Source: Thalassovita sp. (GTDB taxonomy: Bacteria > Pseudomonadota > Alphaproteobacteria > Rhodobacterales > Rhodobacteraceae). From it: a stretch of DNA of 64,000 bases. Each line of letters starts with the position of its first letter. Within the stretch, counting starts at the first letter, position 1. Made by a program: the position numbers and the translations under genes. Shown here piece after piece: positions 33,899-42,838 of the stretch. Location of the stretch: the NCBI GenBank assembly GCA_017792425.1, contig CP051233.1:1956402-2020401 (forward strand). The letters run 5' to 3'. The notes under the pieces were generated by a model. It ran no database searches and was not told where the DNA came from. It was given only the letters and a program-made list of their open reading frames with translations.

Positions 33899-35224
33899 TT
33901 ACCAGCGGCGTTCAAACCGGCGGCGCAACAGAACGGCGATGGTGTTCATGGTCACCAGGAAAACGAGCAGGATGATGATGCCACCCCAGGCCCGTTCGTA
34001 AAAGGCGGGATCGGCGCGCTTGGCCCATTCGTAGATCTGCGCGGGCATGGCCGAGTTCGGCGACAGGAACCCGGCGGCGATGCTGTCCGGCGCGTTCGAG
34101 GCGATGAAGCCGATCATGCCGATCAGCAGCAGCGGCGCGGTTTCCCCCAACGCCTGCGCCAGCCCGATGATGGTGCCGGTCAGGATGCCGGGCGCGGCCA
34201 GCGGCAGGACGTGGTGAAACACGGCCTGCATCCGGCTGGCGCCGAGGCCAAGGGCGGCATCGCGGATCGAGGGCGGCACCGATTTCAGCGCGGCGCGGGT
34301 GGAAATGATGATCGTCGGCAGGGTCATCAGGGTCAGCACCAGCCCGCCCACCAGTGGCGCCGATTGCGGCAGGTGCATGGTGTTGATGAACACCGCCAGG
34401 CCCAGGATGCCGAACACGATGGACGGCACGGCGGCGAGGTTGGCGATGTTGACCTCGATCACGTCGGTCAGCCAGTTCTTCGGCGCGAATTCTTCGAGGT
34501 AGATCGAGGCGGCGACGCCGATCGGCAGCGCCAGCGCCAGCACCACCAGCATCATGAAGAAACTGCCCGCCATCGCGACGCCGATCCCGGCGGCCTCTGG
34601 CCGCTGGTCGGACGCGTCAGCGCCTAGGATGAAGTCGATGTTGAAGCGTTTCTGCAGCACGCCCGCGGATTTCAGCGCGTCGGCATAGTCCAGTTGGGTG
34701 GCGTCGATATTCTTGTCGTTGGCGATGCTTTCGCGGGTCACGCGGCCCTTGAGGTAGCCATCCACGCGGGAATTGGCCAGAAAGGTGAACGCGACCGTCT
34801 TGCCGATCTGGCCGGGGTTGGCCAGCACGTAGTCGCGCAGCTCGGCTGCGGCGGATTTCGACAGCAGGTCCGCCTGTTTCTTGGCCTTGAGCGGGGTCTG
34901 GATGCCGTGTTCAGCGGTGGCCTGTTCAAAGGCGTTGTTGATCAGCGGGGCATAGCCGAAAGTGGTGACCTTTTTCAGCAATTCCGGGTCGCGGGAACCG
35001 GTCTTGTCCAGCTTTTCCTCCAGCAGGTCGACCTTGAGGGTGATGAAGCTTTGCTGAAACGCGCCGATGCCGTTGCCAAGGATCGTCGTCATCAGCAGAA
35101 CCAGCATGGCAAGGCCGATGCCGATGGCGACCATGCCGTAAGCCTTGAACCGGGCCTCGGCGGCGTTGCGGCGGCGGGTGCGGGGGTCCGCAACCAGCAA
35201 GGAGGAGGAAGTGGCGTCGGTCAT
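33899..35224 (-). CDS. pstA: Phosphate ABC transporter permease PstA
   Basis: A 441-residue inner-membrane permease. It is longer than the enterobacterial PstA because the N-terminal 150 or so residues after the first helix form an extra periplasmic domain common in alphaproteobacteria. The last 290 residues contain the binding-protein-dependent permease domain with LPIGVAASIYLEEFAPKNW and the EAA loop DAALGLGASRMQAVFHHVLPLAAPGI. Its start overlaps the pstC stop (ATGA). Confidence 0.94.
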   Translation of the reverse strand: MTDATSSSLLVADPRTRRRNAAEARFKAYGMVAIGIGLAMLVLLMTTILGNGIGAFQQSFITLKVDLLEEKLDKTGSRDPELLKKVTTFGYAPLINNAFEQATAEHGIQTPLKAKKQADLLSKSAAAELRDYVLANPGQIGKTVAFTFLANSRVDGYLKGRVTRESIANDKNIDATQLDYADALKSAGVLQKRFNIDFILGADASDQRPEAAGIGVAMAGSFFMMLVVLALALPIGVAASIYLEEFAPKNWLTDVIEVNIANLAAVPSIVFGILGLAVFINTMHLPQSAPLVGGLVLTLMTLPTIIISTRAALKSVPPSIRDAALGLGASRMQAVFHHVLPLAAPGILTGTIIGLAQALGETAPLLLIGMIGFIASNAPDSIAAGFLSPNSAMPAQIYEWAKRADPAFYERAWGGIIILLVFLVTMNTIAVLLRRRFERRW

Positions 35225-36615
35225 TCGTACTGTTCCCGGTATTTGCGCACGATGAAGAGGGCCAGCACGTTCAGACCCAGCGTCAGGACAAACAGCGACA
35301 GGCCAAGCGCGAAGGCCACCAGCGTTTCAGGGCTGGCGAAATCGCCGTCGCCGGTCAACTGGCTGACGATGCGGGTGGTGATCGTGGTCATGCTTTCCAG
35401 CGGGTTGGCGGAAAACTTGGCGATGGCCCCTGCCCCCATGACGACGATCATGGTTTCGCCGATGGCGCGGCTGGCGGCCAGCAGGACCGCGCCGACGATG
35501 CCCGGCAGGGCGGCGGGGATCACCACCTGGCGGATGGTTTCGGACTGGGTGGCGCCGAGGCCAAGGCTGCCGTCGCGCATGGATTGGGGCACGGCGTTGA
35601 TGATGTCATCGGACAGCGAGCTGACGAAGGGAATCAGCATGATGCCCATCACCACGCCCGCGGTCAGAACGCTGGTGGCGCCGCTCATCCAGTTGACGCC
35701 CAGCAGGCCGTCCTGGCCGAACGCCTTCAGCAGCAGCGGGCCGACGGACAGCAGCGCGAAAAGGCCGTAGACGATGGTGGGAATACCGGCGAGGATTTCC
35801 AGCAGCGGCTTGGCGATGCCGCGGGTTTTCGGGCCAGCGTATTCGGACAGGTAAATGGCGGCGAACAGCCCCACCGGTACGGCCACGATCAGTGCGATCA
35901 GCGAGATATAGAGCGTCCCCCACAGCAGCGGCAGGATCGACAGTTCGGAATCGCCGCGAAAGTTCGGGGCCCAGGTGGTACCGAAGAAGAAATCCCGCCA
36001 GTCGTGCAGCCCGAAGAAGGTGATGGATTCGGACAGCATCGACAGCACGATGCCGATGGTGGTCAGGATCGCCAGCGCCGCGGCCCCGATCAGCAGCGCC
36101 ATGATCGACCGTTCCACCGTGTTGCGGGCACGGTATTCGGCGGTGATCGGGCGCCAGGCCAGCAGCCCGCCCGCCAGCGCGATCAGGATCACCACGACGG
36201 TCATCCAGATGTGCCCGGCATGGGTAAGGGTGACGAAGGATTCGATGGCCGGGATCAGGTCCGGCGTGGTGCCCTGCGGGATCAATGCCGCGCCGCCTTG
36301 GCCGGCCAGTTGGCCGCCGACGCGGCGGACCTCGGACATCAGCAGGTTGGCAGAGGCACTGTCCGCCAGCAGGTCCGCGGGCAGGTTGGACTGCACCATG
36401 CGGGCAATCAGGCGTGGTTGGGCGACCAGCCACAGACCCATGGCCAGAACGGACGGAACCGCCGTGCTGATCGCCACATGCAGCCCATAATAGCCCTTGC
36501 GCGAGTGCAGCCGGCGGGAATCGCCACCGGCGCTGGCCAGGGCGCGCCGCTGCCCAAGAAAATATCCCGACCCCGCCAGGGCCAGGACGATCAGGAATAG
36601 CCAGAGTACAGGCAT
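35221..36615 (-). CDS. pstC: Phosphate ABC transporter permease PstC
   Basis: A 464-residue inner-membrane permease, again longer than the E. coli protein through an N-terminal extension with extra membrane segments. Conserved parts are VPVGLFAAIYLSEYAGPKTR, IVYGLFALLSVGPLLL and the EAA loop DGSLGLGATQSETIRQVVIPAALPGI. It forms the phosphate channel with PstA. It lies 57 bp after pstS. Confidence 0.94.
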   Translation of the reverse strand: MPVLWLFLIVLALAGSGYFLGQRRALASAGGDSRRLHSRKGYYGLHVAISTAVPSVLAMGLWLVAQPRLIARMVQSNLPADLLADSASANLLMSEVRRVGGQLAGQGGAALIPQGTTPDLIPAIESFVTLTHAGHIWMTVVVILIALAGGLLAWRPITAEYRARNTVERSIMALLIGAAALAILTTIGIVLSMLSESITFFGLHDWRDFFFGTTWAPNFRGDSELSILPLLWGTLYISLIALIVAVPVGLFAAIYLSEYAGPKTRGIAKPLLEILAGIPTIVYGLFALLSVGPLLLKAFGQDGLLGVNWMSGATSVLTAGVVMGIMLIPFVSSLSDDIINAVPQSMRDGSLGLGATQSETIRQVVIPAALPGIVGAVLLAASRAIGETMIVVMGAGAIAKFSANPLESMTTITTRIVSQLTGDGDFASPETLVAFALGLSLFVLTLGLNVLALFIVRKYREQYE

Positions 36616-36672
36616 GTCCGCTCCGCAGGTTCAGGGGGTGGGAAGAGCGGCGGTCCGCTCTTCCCGGTCGTC

Positions 36673-37713
36673 TTACATGTTCGAGCCCATGATGGCTTCG
36701 TCAGCGACGGCCGCCTGGGTCTTGGCCAGTTCCGGGTCCGCGACCAAGCCGTATTCGGCCAGCGGGCCATCGGGGCCTGCGATTTCGTCCAGCAGGAAGA
36801 ATTCAGCATATTCCTTGACGCCGGGGATCACGCCGATGTGGGCCTTCTTGATGTAGAAGAACAGCGGGCGCGACACCGGGTATTCGCCGGTTGCGATGCT
36901 GTCGACCGAGGGAACGATGCCGGACATGGTGGCCACTTGCAGCTTGTCGGTGTTGTTCTCGTAGAACGCCAGACCAAAGACGCCGATGCCGTCCTTGTTG
37001 CTGTCGATCCGGGCCAGGGTTTCGGTGTAGTCGCCGTCGATGTCGACCGACACGCCATCGGTACGCAGGGCGATACAGGCCTTTTCAGCAGCTTTCTTGT
37101 CGTCGCCGTTAGCGGTCTTGTAGGCTTCGAAGTCGCCGGTTTCCTCGCAGCCCGCCAGGATCACCTTTTCTTCGAACACTTCGCGGGTGCCGTGCTTGGT
37201 GCCGGGGATGAAGGCCTGGATCGGCTGTGCCGGGAAGGCCGGGTTCACGTCTGCCCAGGTCTTGTTGGGGTTGTCGACCAGCTTGCCGTCAACGACGATC
37301 TGCGCCGACAGGGCCTTGTACCAGTCCACCGGGGTGAATTCGAAGCCGTTGCCGTTGATGTCATTGGCAAAGACGATGCCGTCATAGCCGATGCGGACCT
37401 CGATGATGTCGGTCACGCCGTTTTCGGCGCAAGCCTTGATTTCCTTGTCCTTGATCTGGCGCGAGGCGTTGGCGATGTCGATGGTGTTTTCGCCCACGCC
37501 TTCGCAGAAACGCTTGAGCCCGGCCGACGAACCGCCCGATTCCACGACCGGAGTCGGGAAGTCGGTGTTTTCGCCGAATGCTTCGGCCACGATCGAGGCG
37601 TAGGGCAGAACGGTGGACGAACCGGCGATCTGCACCTGGTCACGGGCAGCGGCGGCGGTGGCGGAAACGGCAGCGATCGCCAGGGTCGAGGCGGTCAGTT
37701 TCACGAAGGACAT
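36673..37713 (-). CDS. pstS: Periplasmic phosphate-binding protein
   Basis: A 346-residue secreted protein: Sec signal of about 23 residues (cleavage near AAA-RDQV), then VQIAGSSTVLPYASIVAEAF, the phosphate-binding loop containing SSTV, and ESGGSSAGLKRFCEG with IDIANASRQIK, all typical of the alphaproteobacterial PstS branch. It is the first gene of the operon and is preceded by three tandem Pho boxes 80-107 bases upstream. AGGAG lies seven bases before the ATG. Confidence 0.95.
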   Translation of the reverse strand: MSFVKLTASTLAIAAVSATAAAARDQVQIAGSSTVLPYASIVAEAFGENTDFPTPVVESGGSSAGLKRFCEGVGENTIDIANASRQIKDKEIKACAENGVTDIIEVRIGYDGIVFANDINGNGFEFTPVDWYKALSAQIVVDGKLVDNPNKTWADVNPAFPAQPIQAFIPGTKHGTREVFEEKVILAGCEETGDFEAYKTANGDDKKAAEKACIALRTDGVSVDIDGDYTETLARIDSNKDGIGVFGLAFYENNTDKLQVATMSGIVPSVDSIATGEYPVSRPLFFYIKKAHIGVIPGVKEYAEFFLLDEIAGPDGPLAEYGLVADPELAKTQAAVADEAIMGSNM

Positions 37714-37792
37714 AGAGAACTCCTGATTTCGGTTGGCGGGCCGCACGGCGCGGCCTCTGAGGCGCGATCTATTCTTCCTGCGCCAAGCTTTT

Positions 37793-37820
37793 GTGACAGG
37801 CATGTAACATCTTCATGACA
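37793..37820 (-). promoter_or_regulatory. Three tandem Pho boxes upstream of pstS
   Basis: On the leftward strand TGTCAT, TGTTAC and TGTCAC repeat at exact 11-base spacing, the classic PhoB-binding arrangement (TGTCA half sites once per helical turn). The downstream gene is pstS, so phosphorylated PhoB should activate the pst-phoU-phoB operon. Confidence 0.85.
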
Positions 37821-37958
37821 AAGCGCCGGAACACCGGGAATTTTGTAAACTGACGTCAGGGAAGCCGGTTTGCGGCAGATCAACGACGAATGTTGCGCAA
37901 TCCGTTACAAATGCAACTTGGGGAAGGAATTGTTTCATTCATTCTGGGAGGAAATCCA

Positions 37959-38735
37959 ATGAAACAGTAACTTAACACTTGGGTGAAAGCGGTAGCCATC
38001 GGGCTGGCTTTGGTTCTGGCCTCTGGCTGGGCTGCGCTGGCGGAAACCAAGGTTGGTTCCACCGTCGAAAATCGTCTTATGGCAGGATTTGCCGTCCCGG
38101 CTGAAAACCTGGCCGGTTTGCTGCCCGACGGCTGGGCCGCGATGGCGATGCCACAGGGGCCATTGGCCGGGTCCACGCTGCTGGTGTCCTTCATGGAAGC
38201 CGTTCAGGCCAGCGATGCCGAAGGGAAGTTTGCCCCCTCGGCTGTGAATGCACGCATGGCGTTGCTGGCACTGGCGGTGAAAGAAGGGGAAAAGCCGCGC
38301 TTGTTCATCCTGCGCGTCTATCAGCCGGAAGGCGCGGATGATGCCTATGGCGTCGCCCAGCCTGCCATGGTGGATCGCGCCATGACGCGGACGACCAAGG
38401 CCGGATCGCCGGTGATGGTGGACGATGTCTGGACGGTGTCCGCCGCGAATGGCGATACGCTGGAATTCCGCGTGGGCTATGCGCAGGGGGCGGGCATGTG
38501 GCTGCCCGAACAGGTCGCTATGCCGTTCTCTGCCAAGGATCCGGGTTTTCGGCGCATCTATCGCTATGACCAGTTGATCGACGTGGTGATGCTGAGCGCG
38601 AAGGGCAAGATGCCTGCCGGGGGTGTCACGATCAGCGCCGGGGGCGACACGCTGGGCGCGTTGCTGGGCGATGGCGTGCAGCCGGTCGCGATGATGGCGA
38701 TCCCGGTCTACCGGCGCGACATTTTCCTGCCCTGA
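37959..38735 (+). CDS. Secreted protein of unknown function, start region interrupted by a stop
   Basis: Downstream of codon 8 there is a 250-residue frame with a clean signal peptide (AIGLALVLASGWAALA) and a mature domain I do not recognise (NRLMAGFAVPAENLAGLLPDGW...IPVYRRDIFLP). A strong GGGAGG site precedes the ATG at 37959, but codon 4 of that frame is TAA; the next in-frame start is the GTG at 37983, which has no ribosome site. So it is either translated from the GTG, possibly by reinitiation, or is a recent nonsense mutant, or the TAA is a sequence error. It shares the upstream region with pstS and converges with phoR, with only three bases between the stops. Confidence 0.6.
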
Positions 38736-38738
38736 GGC

Positions 38739-39779
38739 CTAGCGGGGCAGGATGACCGTGAAACGGCTGCCCTGCCCCAGTTCGCTTTCGATCTTCAGGC
38801 GGCCGCGGTGGCGGTGGAGGATATGTTTCACGATCGCCAGCCCCAGCCCGGTGCCGCCCATCTGGCGCGAACGGTGGCTGTCCACGCGGTAGAACCGTTC
38901 CGTCAGGCGCGGGATATGCGTGGGATCAATGCCCGGACCGGTATCCTGCACCGCGATGCGCACGGCGGGCGCGCGCAGGGCCGGATCGGGGTCCGTCAGG
39001 GTCAGGGACAGGGTGACGGTGCCGTTCGCGCCGCCGTATTTGATGGCGTTTTCGGTCAGGTTGGACAACACCTGCCGCAACTGGTCCGCGTCGGCGGGAA
39101 CCGTCACCGGCCCGTCGGGCAGGTCCGTGCGGAGGGTGACATTGGATTTTTCCGCCACCGGGGACAGGGTGCGGATGACCGACCCGACAAGCTCTGACAG
39201 GTCAACCGGGGCGGAGGGGCGCTGGCGCTCGGTCGCCTCGACCTGGCTGAGCGACAGCAGATCCTTAATCAGCCGATTCATGCGCCCGGCCTCGTTCGCC
39301 ATGATGCCCAGAAAGCGTTCGCGCGCGGTGGCGTCGTCGCGGGCCGGGCCCTGCAGCGTTTCGATAAACCCCATCAGCGCGGTCAGCGGGGTGCGCAATT
39401 CGTGGCTGACATTGGCGACGAAATCGCGGCGCATCTGTTCGGCGGTTTCCAGATGGGTGGTGTCCTCGAACGTGACCAGCACGCAGGTGGTGCGCCCGAT
39501 CTGCACCGGGCCGCATTGCACGCGATAGGTCATGTCGGCGCGGCCTTCGGTGGTCAGATAGCGGGCGCTGCGGTTGCTGCGGCTGGCGCGGCAGGTTTCG
39601 ATTGCTTCCAGCGTGGCGGGCTGGCGCAGCACGGTCAGCAGGTTGCGGTCCACCAGATCGGGCAGGCGCAGCAGCGTGCCGGCCTGCGCATTGGCCGCAA
39701 CGATCCGGTCGCCCTGTCCCACAAGGATCGCCGGCAGCGGCATTGCGGCCAGCATGTCGGGGATCAGACTGTCGGACAT
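38739..39779 (-). CDS. phoR: Phosphate regulon sensor kinase PhoR, without membrane segments
   Basis: A 346-residue histidine kinase: PAS domain (about 10-105), dimerisation domain with His126 in VSHELRTPLT, and HATPase domain (NLTENAIKYGG, QDTGPGIDP, GGTGLGLAIVKHI). The H-box and overall order fit PhoR, which phosphorylates PhoB. Unlike E. coli PhoR there is no hydrophobic N-terminal segment, so it would have to be recruited to the Pst complex by PhoU or others. It starts 10 bases after the gamma carbonic anhydrase stop, in the yicC-gmk transcript. Confidence 0.85.
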   Translation of the reverse strand: MSDSLIPDMLAAMPLPAILVGQGDRIVAANAQAGTLLRLPDLVDRNLLTVLRQPATLEAIETCRASRSNRSARYLTTEGRADMTYRVQCGPVQIGRTTCVLVTFEDTTHLETAEQMRRDFVANVSHELRTPLTALMGFIETLQGPARDDATARERFLGIMANEAGRMNRLIKDLLSLSQVEATERQRPSAPVDLSELVGSVIRTLSPVAEKSNVTLRTDLPDGPVTVPADADQLRQVLSNLTENAIKYGGANGTVTLSLTLTDPDPALRAPAVRIAVQDTGPGIDPTHIPRLTERFYRVDSHRSRQMGGTGLGLAIVKHILHRHRGRLKIESELGQGSRFTVILPR

Positions 39780-39789
39780 GCCGGGCCGG

Positions 39790-40317
39790 TCAGACAGGTT
39801 TCAGCCCGGCCCGGAACCGGCGGGCGTTTTCCTGGTAATGCAGCGCGCTGAGTGTCAGGCGCTGGATCGCGGCGGCGTCCAGGTCGCGTACCACCTTGCC
39901 CGGTGATCCCATCACGAGGCTGCCATCGGGGATGACCTTGTTTTCGGTGATCAGGGCGTTGGCGCCGATCAGGCAGTTCTTGCCGATCTGCGCGCCGTTC
40001 AGGATCGTGGCCCCCATGCCGATCAGGGTGTTGTCGCCGATGGTGCAGCCGTGCAACATCGCCTTATGCCCGATCGTGCAATTGACGCCGACGGTCAGCG
40101 GAAAGCCCATGTCCGTGTGCATGATGGTGTTTTCCTGCACGTTGGACCCGGCGCCGATGTCGATCAGTTCGTTATCCCCGCGCAGGGTGCAGCCGAACCA
40201 GACCGAGGCCCCCTGCCCCAGCCGCACCTTGCCGATCACGTTGGCATCGGGAGCGACCCAGAAATCGCCGTCTTCGGGGGTTTCGGGGGCGTGGCCGTCA
40301 AGGGCGAAAAGTGTCAT
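39790..40317 (-). CDS. Gamma-carbonic anhydrase family protein
   Basis: A 175-residue left-handed beta-helix protein with hexapeptide repeats. The three zinc-ligand histidines of the family can be placed in NTIMHTD and GHKAMLHGC. The family (also called YrdA/PaaY-like) includes true carbonic anhydrases and uncharacterised members; activity cannot be told from sequence. Its start overlaps the gmk stop by four bases, so it is co-translated with guanylate kinase. Confidence 0.88.
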   Translation of the reverse strand: MTLFALDGHAPETPEDGDFWVAPDANVIGKVRLGQGASVWFGCTLRGDNELIDIGAGSNVQENTIMHTDMGFPLTVGVNCTIGHKAMLHGCTIGDNTLIGMGATILNGAQIGKNCLIGANALITENKVIPDGSLVMGSPGKVVRDLDAAAIQRLTLSALHYQENARRFRAGLKPV

Positions 40318-40952
40318 TGCAGATCCTCGAATTCGGTATGCAGTTTGCGGACATGGTCCACCAGCGCGGGCTGCTGTACGCGGCGCAGGCGGGTGGCGGT
40401 GACGATAGTTTTCAATTCCTCGGCGGTCTTGTCCAGATCGTCGTTGACCAGCACGTAATCGTAGCTGTCCCAGTGGCTGATTTCGTCCCAGCTCTTGGCC
40501 ATGCGCTTGGCGATGACCTCTGCGCTGTCCTGCCCGCGGCTGATCAGGCGGCGGTGCAGTTCGGTGATGGACGGCGGCAGGATGAAGATCGACAGAACAT
40601 GTGCGGCAAGGCTGGAATTGCGGATCTGCTGCGCGCCCTGCCAGTCGATATCGAACAGCACATCGCGGCCCTGATCGATGGCGGCCTGCACCGGGGCCTT
40701 GGGCGAGCCATAGTAATTGCCGAACACCTGCGCGTGTTCCAGCATCCCGTCATGCGCTACGGAGTCACGAAAGGCATCGTGGGTCATGAAGTGGTAATGC
40801 TCTCCGTCCACCTCGCCGGGGCGGGGTTCGCGCGTGGTGGCGGAAACGGAAAAGCTGATGTCCGGATCCCAATCGCGCAGGCGGCCCGTCAAGGTGGATT
40901 TCCCCGCGCCCGAGGGCGAGGACAGGATGATCAGAAGGCCACGGCGGTTCAT
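40314..40952 (-). CDS. gmk: Guanylate kinase
   Basis: A 212-residue nucleotide kinase converting GMP and ATP to GDP and ADP. The P-loop SSPSGAGKSTL is at about 11-21; the GMP-binding SVSATTREPRPGEVDGEHYHF and the DIDWQGAQQI segments are standard. It lies five bases after yicC; the yicC-gmk pair is conserved in proteobacteria. Confidence 0.96.
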   Translation of the reverse strand: MNRRGLLIILSSPSGAGKSTLTGRLRDWDPDISFSVSATTREPRPGEVDGEHYHFMTHDAFRDSVAHDGMLEHAQVFGNYYGSPKAPVQAAIDQGRDVLFDIDWQGAQQIRNSSLAAHVLSIFILPPSITELHRRLISRGQDSAEVIAKRMAKSWDEISHWDSYDYVLVNDDLDKTAEELKTIVTATRLRRVQQPALVDHVRKLHTEFEDLQ

Positions 40953-40956
40953 GGAA

Positions 40957-41847
40957 TCACTCCACGTTCTGGACTTGTTCGCGCATCTGGTCGATGACGG
41001 TTTTCAGTTCCAGCCCGACGCGGGTCAGGTCGGCGTTCTGGGATTTGGAACACAGGGTGTTGGCCTCGCGGTTGAATTCCTGCATCAGGAAGTCCAGCTT
41101 GCGGCCCACCGGGTCGGCCTGTTTCAGCAGGTCGCGGGCCGCGTCGATATGGGCGGTCAGGCGGTCCAGTTCCTCTGTCACGTCGGATTTGACGGCGATC
41201 AGGGCCAGTTCCTGCGCGATGCGCTGCTCGTCGGCCTCGGCAAAGTTGGACATGACCCGTTCCAGCGCGGCGCGCAGGGCGCGTTCCATGCCCTCTGTGC
41301 GGGCCGCGACGGCGGTTCTGGCCTGTCCCAGCAAGGTTTCGATCTGGTCCACCTGCCGTGTCAGAACGCCATGCAGGGCGCGACCTTCGGACTGGCGCAT
41401 GTCCAGGAACCGCGCCATCAGGCTGTCGAAATCCCGCAACAGGCGTTTTTGCAGAGCGGTGGTGTCGTCCTCTGTCCCGCGGGTTTCGACGACACCACGG
41501 ATGGACAGGATTTCCGCCGCGGTGGCCGGTTTCAGGTTCAGCCCCGCATCCAGTGCGCGCTGCTCTACCGTTTGCAGCGCATCCAGGATGGACCCCAGCA
41601 CCGGTTCGTTGATCGCCAGCGCGCCGCCCGATTCCTCGCGCGTCAGTTTCAGGGACAGGGTGACGCTGCCGCGCCCCAGCCCGCGGGACAGCGCCCCGCG
41701 CAGCCCGGTTTCCAGCCCGTCGATCCAGTCCGGCACGCGCAGGCGCAGGTCCAGCCCCTTGGCATTGACCGCGCGCAGTTCCCAGCTCCAGCTGAACGGG
41801 GCCAAATCCCCGGTGCCCGAGGCAAATCCTGTCATCGACTTGATCAC
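40957..41847 (-). CDS. yicC: YicC-family endoribonuclease
   Basis: A 296-residue protein of the YicC family, shown in E. coli to be an endoribonuclease affecting small RNA turnover. The N-terminal SMTGFASG, RAVNAKGLDLRLRVPD and the C-terminal DFLMQEFNREANTLCSKSQNADLTRVGLELKTVIDQMREQVQNVE are diagnostic (given in two parts in the protein). I use the GTG at 41847 because AGGAG lies six bases ahead; this gives the familiar MIKSMTGFA start. It is the first gene of the yicC-gmk-carbonic anhydrase-phoR unit. Confidence 0.93.
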   Translation of the reverse strand: MIKSMTGFASGTGDLAPFSWSWELRAVNAKGLDLRLRVPDWIDGLETGLRGALSRGLGRGSVTLSLKLTREESGGALAINEPVLGSILDALQTVEQRALDAGLNLKPATAAEILSIRGVVETRGTEDDTTALQKRLLRDFDSLMARFLDMRQSEGRALHGVLTRQVDQIETLLGQARTAVAARTEGMERALRAALERVMSNFAEADEQRIAQELALIAVKSDVTEELDRLTAHIDAARDLLKQADPVGRKLDFLMQEFNREANTLCSKSQNADLTRVGLELKTVIDQMREQVQNVE

Positions 41848-42050
41848 TGTACTCTCCTGCACTGTTCGCCACAGCCCTAAGCGATCGGTCCCGGCGGGGC
41901 AAGCCGCAGACCGGAGGGGTTAACCATTTGCCGCGATTCAGGGCGCGCATTTCCGGGATTCGTGGCAGGTTAAGACCTGGGCAACCCTTGGCCCGCGTCC
42001 CACGCTGCCGGGACGAAATGGCCCGGGGAGGGACGGAAACGGGGTACAAG

Positions 42051-42689
42051 ATGTTTTTCAGCGGAGATGCCGGGGGCAATGTCGTGGACATCGGGGGGCG
42101 GCTGGCGCGCGGACGCTATCCCGAAATCGTCGAGGTCGAAGCCTATTGGAACGCGCTGCGCGGATCGCGGCTGGTGCCCGGTCGGCTGGAAATTGATCCG
42201 CGCGGGATCGAAGGCGCACTGGCCTGCGCCTTCATCGTGGAACGGATCGCGCCGGGCGTGGCGCGGGTACGGCTGGCCGGATCGCAGGTCAATGACCTGA
42301 TGGGTATGGACCTGCGCGGCATGCCGCTGTCGGCGCTGATCGCGCCGCAACACCGCAAGCGGTGCGCCGATTACCTGGACGAACTGTTCTGCGCCCCTGC
42401 CCGGCTGACGATGGACCTGAGCGCCGAACGCGCGTTGGGCAAGCCGCGCTGCGACGGGCGGATGGTGCTGTTGCCGCTGACGGACGGGGAAAACCGCATC
42501 ACCCGCGCGCTGGGGGTGCTTCCCATCACCGGTGCCGTGGGCCGCGCGCCGCGCCGGTTCACCCTGCAGGCGCAGCGGCTGGCGCCGCTCACTGGCGCCA
42601 CCCTCCTGCGCCAGGCCACGCCGCCACCCCGCCCGGCCCAAGACACGCCGCGCCCGCCCCATCTGCGGCTGGTGACGACAGGGGACTGA
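42051..42689 (+). CDS. PAS-domain protein (PAS_5/DUF1488-like alphaproteobacterial type)
   Basis: About 212 residues. The central part (YWNALRGSRLVPGRLEIDPRGIEGALACAFIVERIAPGVARVRLAGS) matches the PAS_5 domain seen in alphaproteobacterial regulators, and the C-terminus is proline-rich. It has no kinase or cyclase domain. Two starts are possible: 42018 and 42051; I prefer 42051, with GGGG seven bases ahead. TTAACCAT at 41918-41925, upstream, resembles half of a CtrA site, but no full site is seen. Confidence 0.7.
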   Translation: MFFSGDAGGNVVDIGGRLARGRYPEIVEVEAYWNALRGSRLVPGRLEIDPRGIEGALACAFIVERIAPGVARVRLAGSQVNDLMGMDLRGMPLSALIAPQHRKRCADYLDELFCAPARLTMDLSAERALGKPRCDGRMVLLPLTDGENRITRALGVLPITGAVGRAPRRFTLQAQRLAPLTGATLLRQATPPPRPAQDTPRPPHLRLVTTGD

Positions 42690-42698
42690 CCCCCGCCT

Positions 42699-42719
42699 TT
42701 CATCTTGCCCGAAATACTC
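42699..42719 (-). repeat. Downstream repeat copy 2, GAGTATTT-N3-GCAAGATGAA
   Basis: Second copy, on the leftward strand, about 120 bases past the aroG stop and 10 bases past the stop of the convergent PAS gene. Confidence 0.75.
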
Positions 42720-42793
42720 TCGGGGGGTGAATGGCCGCAGGCCAGAGGGGGGCAGACAGCCCCCCTAACCCGCCCGCCGCAGGCGCAAAACGA

Positions 42794-42822
42794 AAAGGGC
42801 CGCCCAAACGGACGGCCCTCGC
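42794..42822 (-). terminator. Terminator of the DAHP synthase gene
   Basis: Leftward strand: GGGCCGTCC-GTTT-GGGCGGCCC followed by TTTTCG. Confidence 0.8.
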
Positions 42823-42838
42823 TTGGCTTTTCCCGTGA

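Noticed and set aside
41918..41925. CtrA binding site at TTAACCAT
   Set aside because: Only a half site; the second TTAA at the right spacing is missing. Similar isolated TTAACC half sites occur elsewhere in the window.
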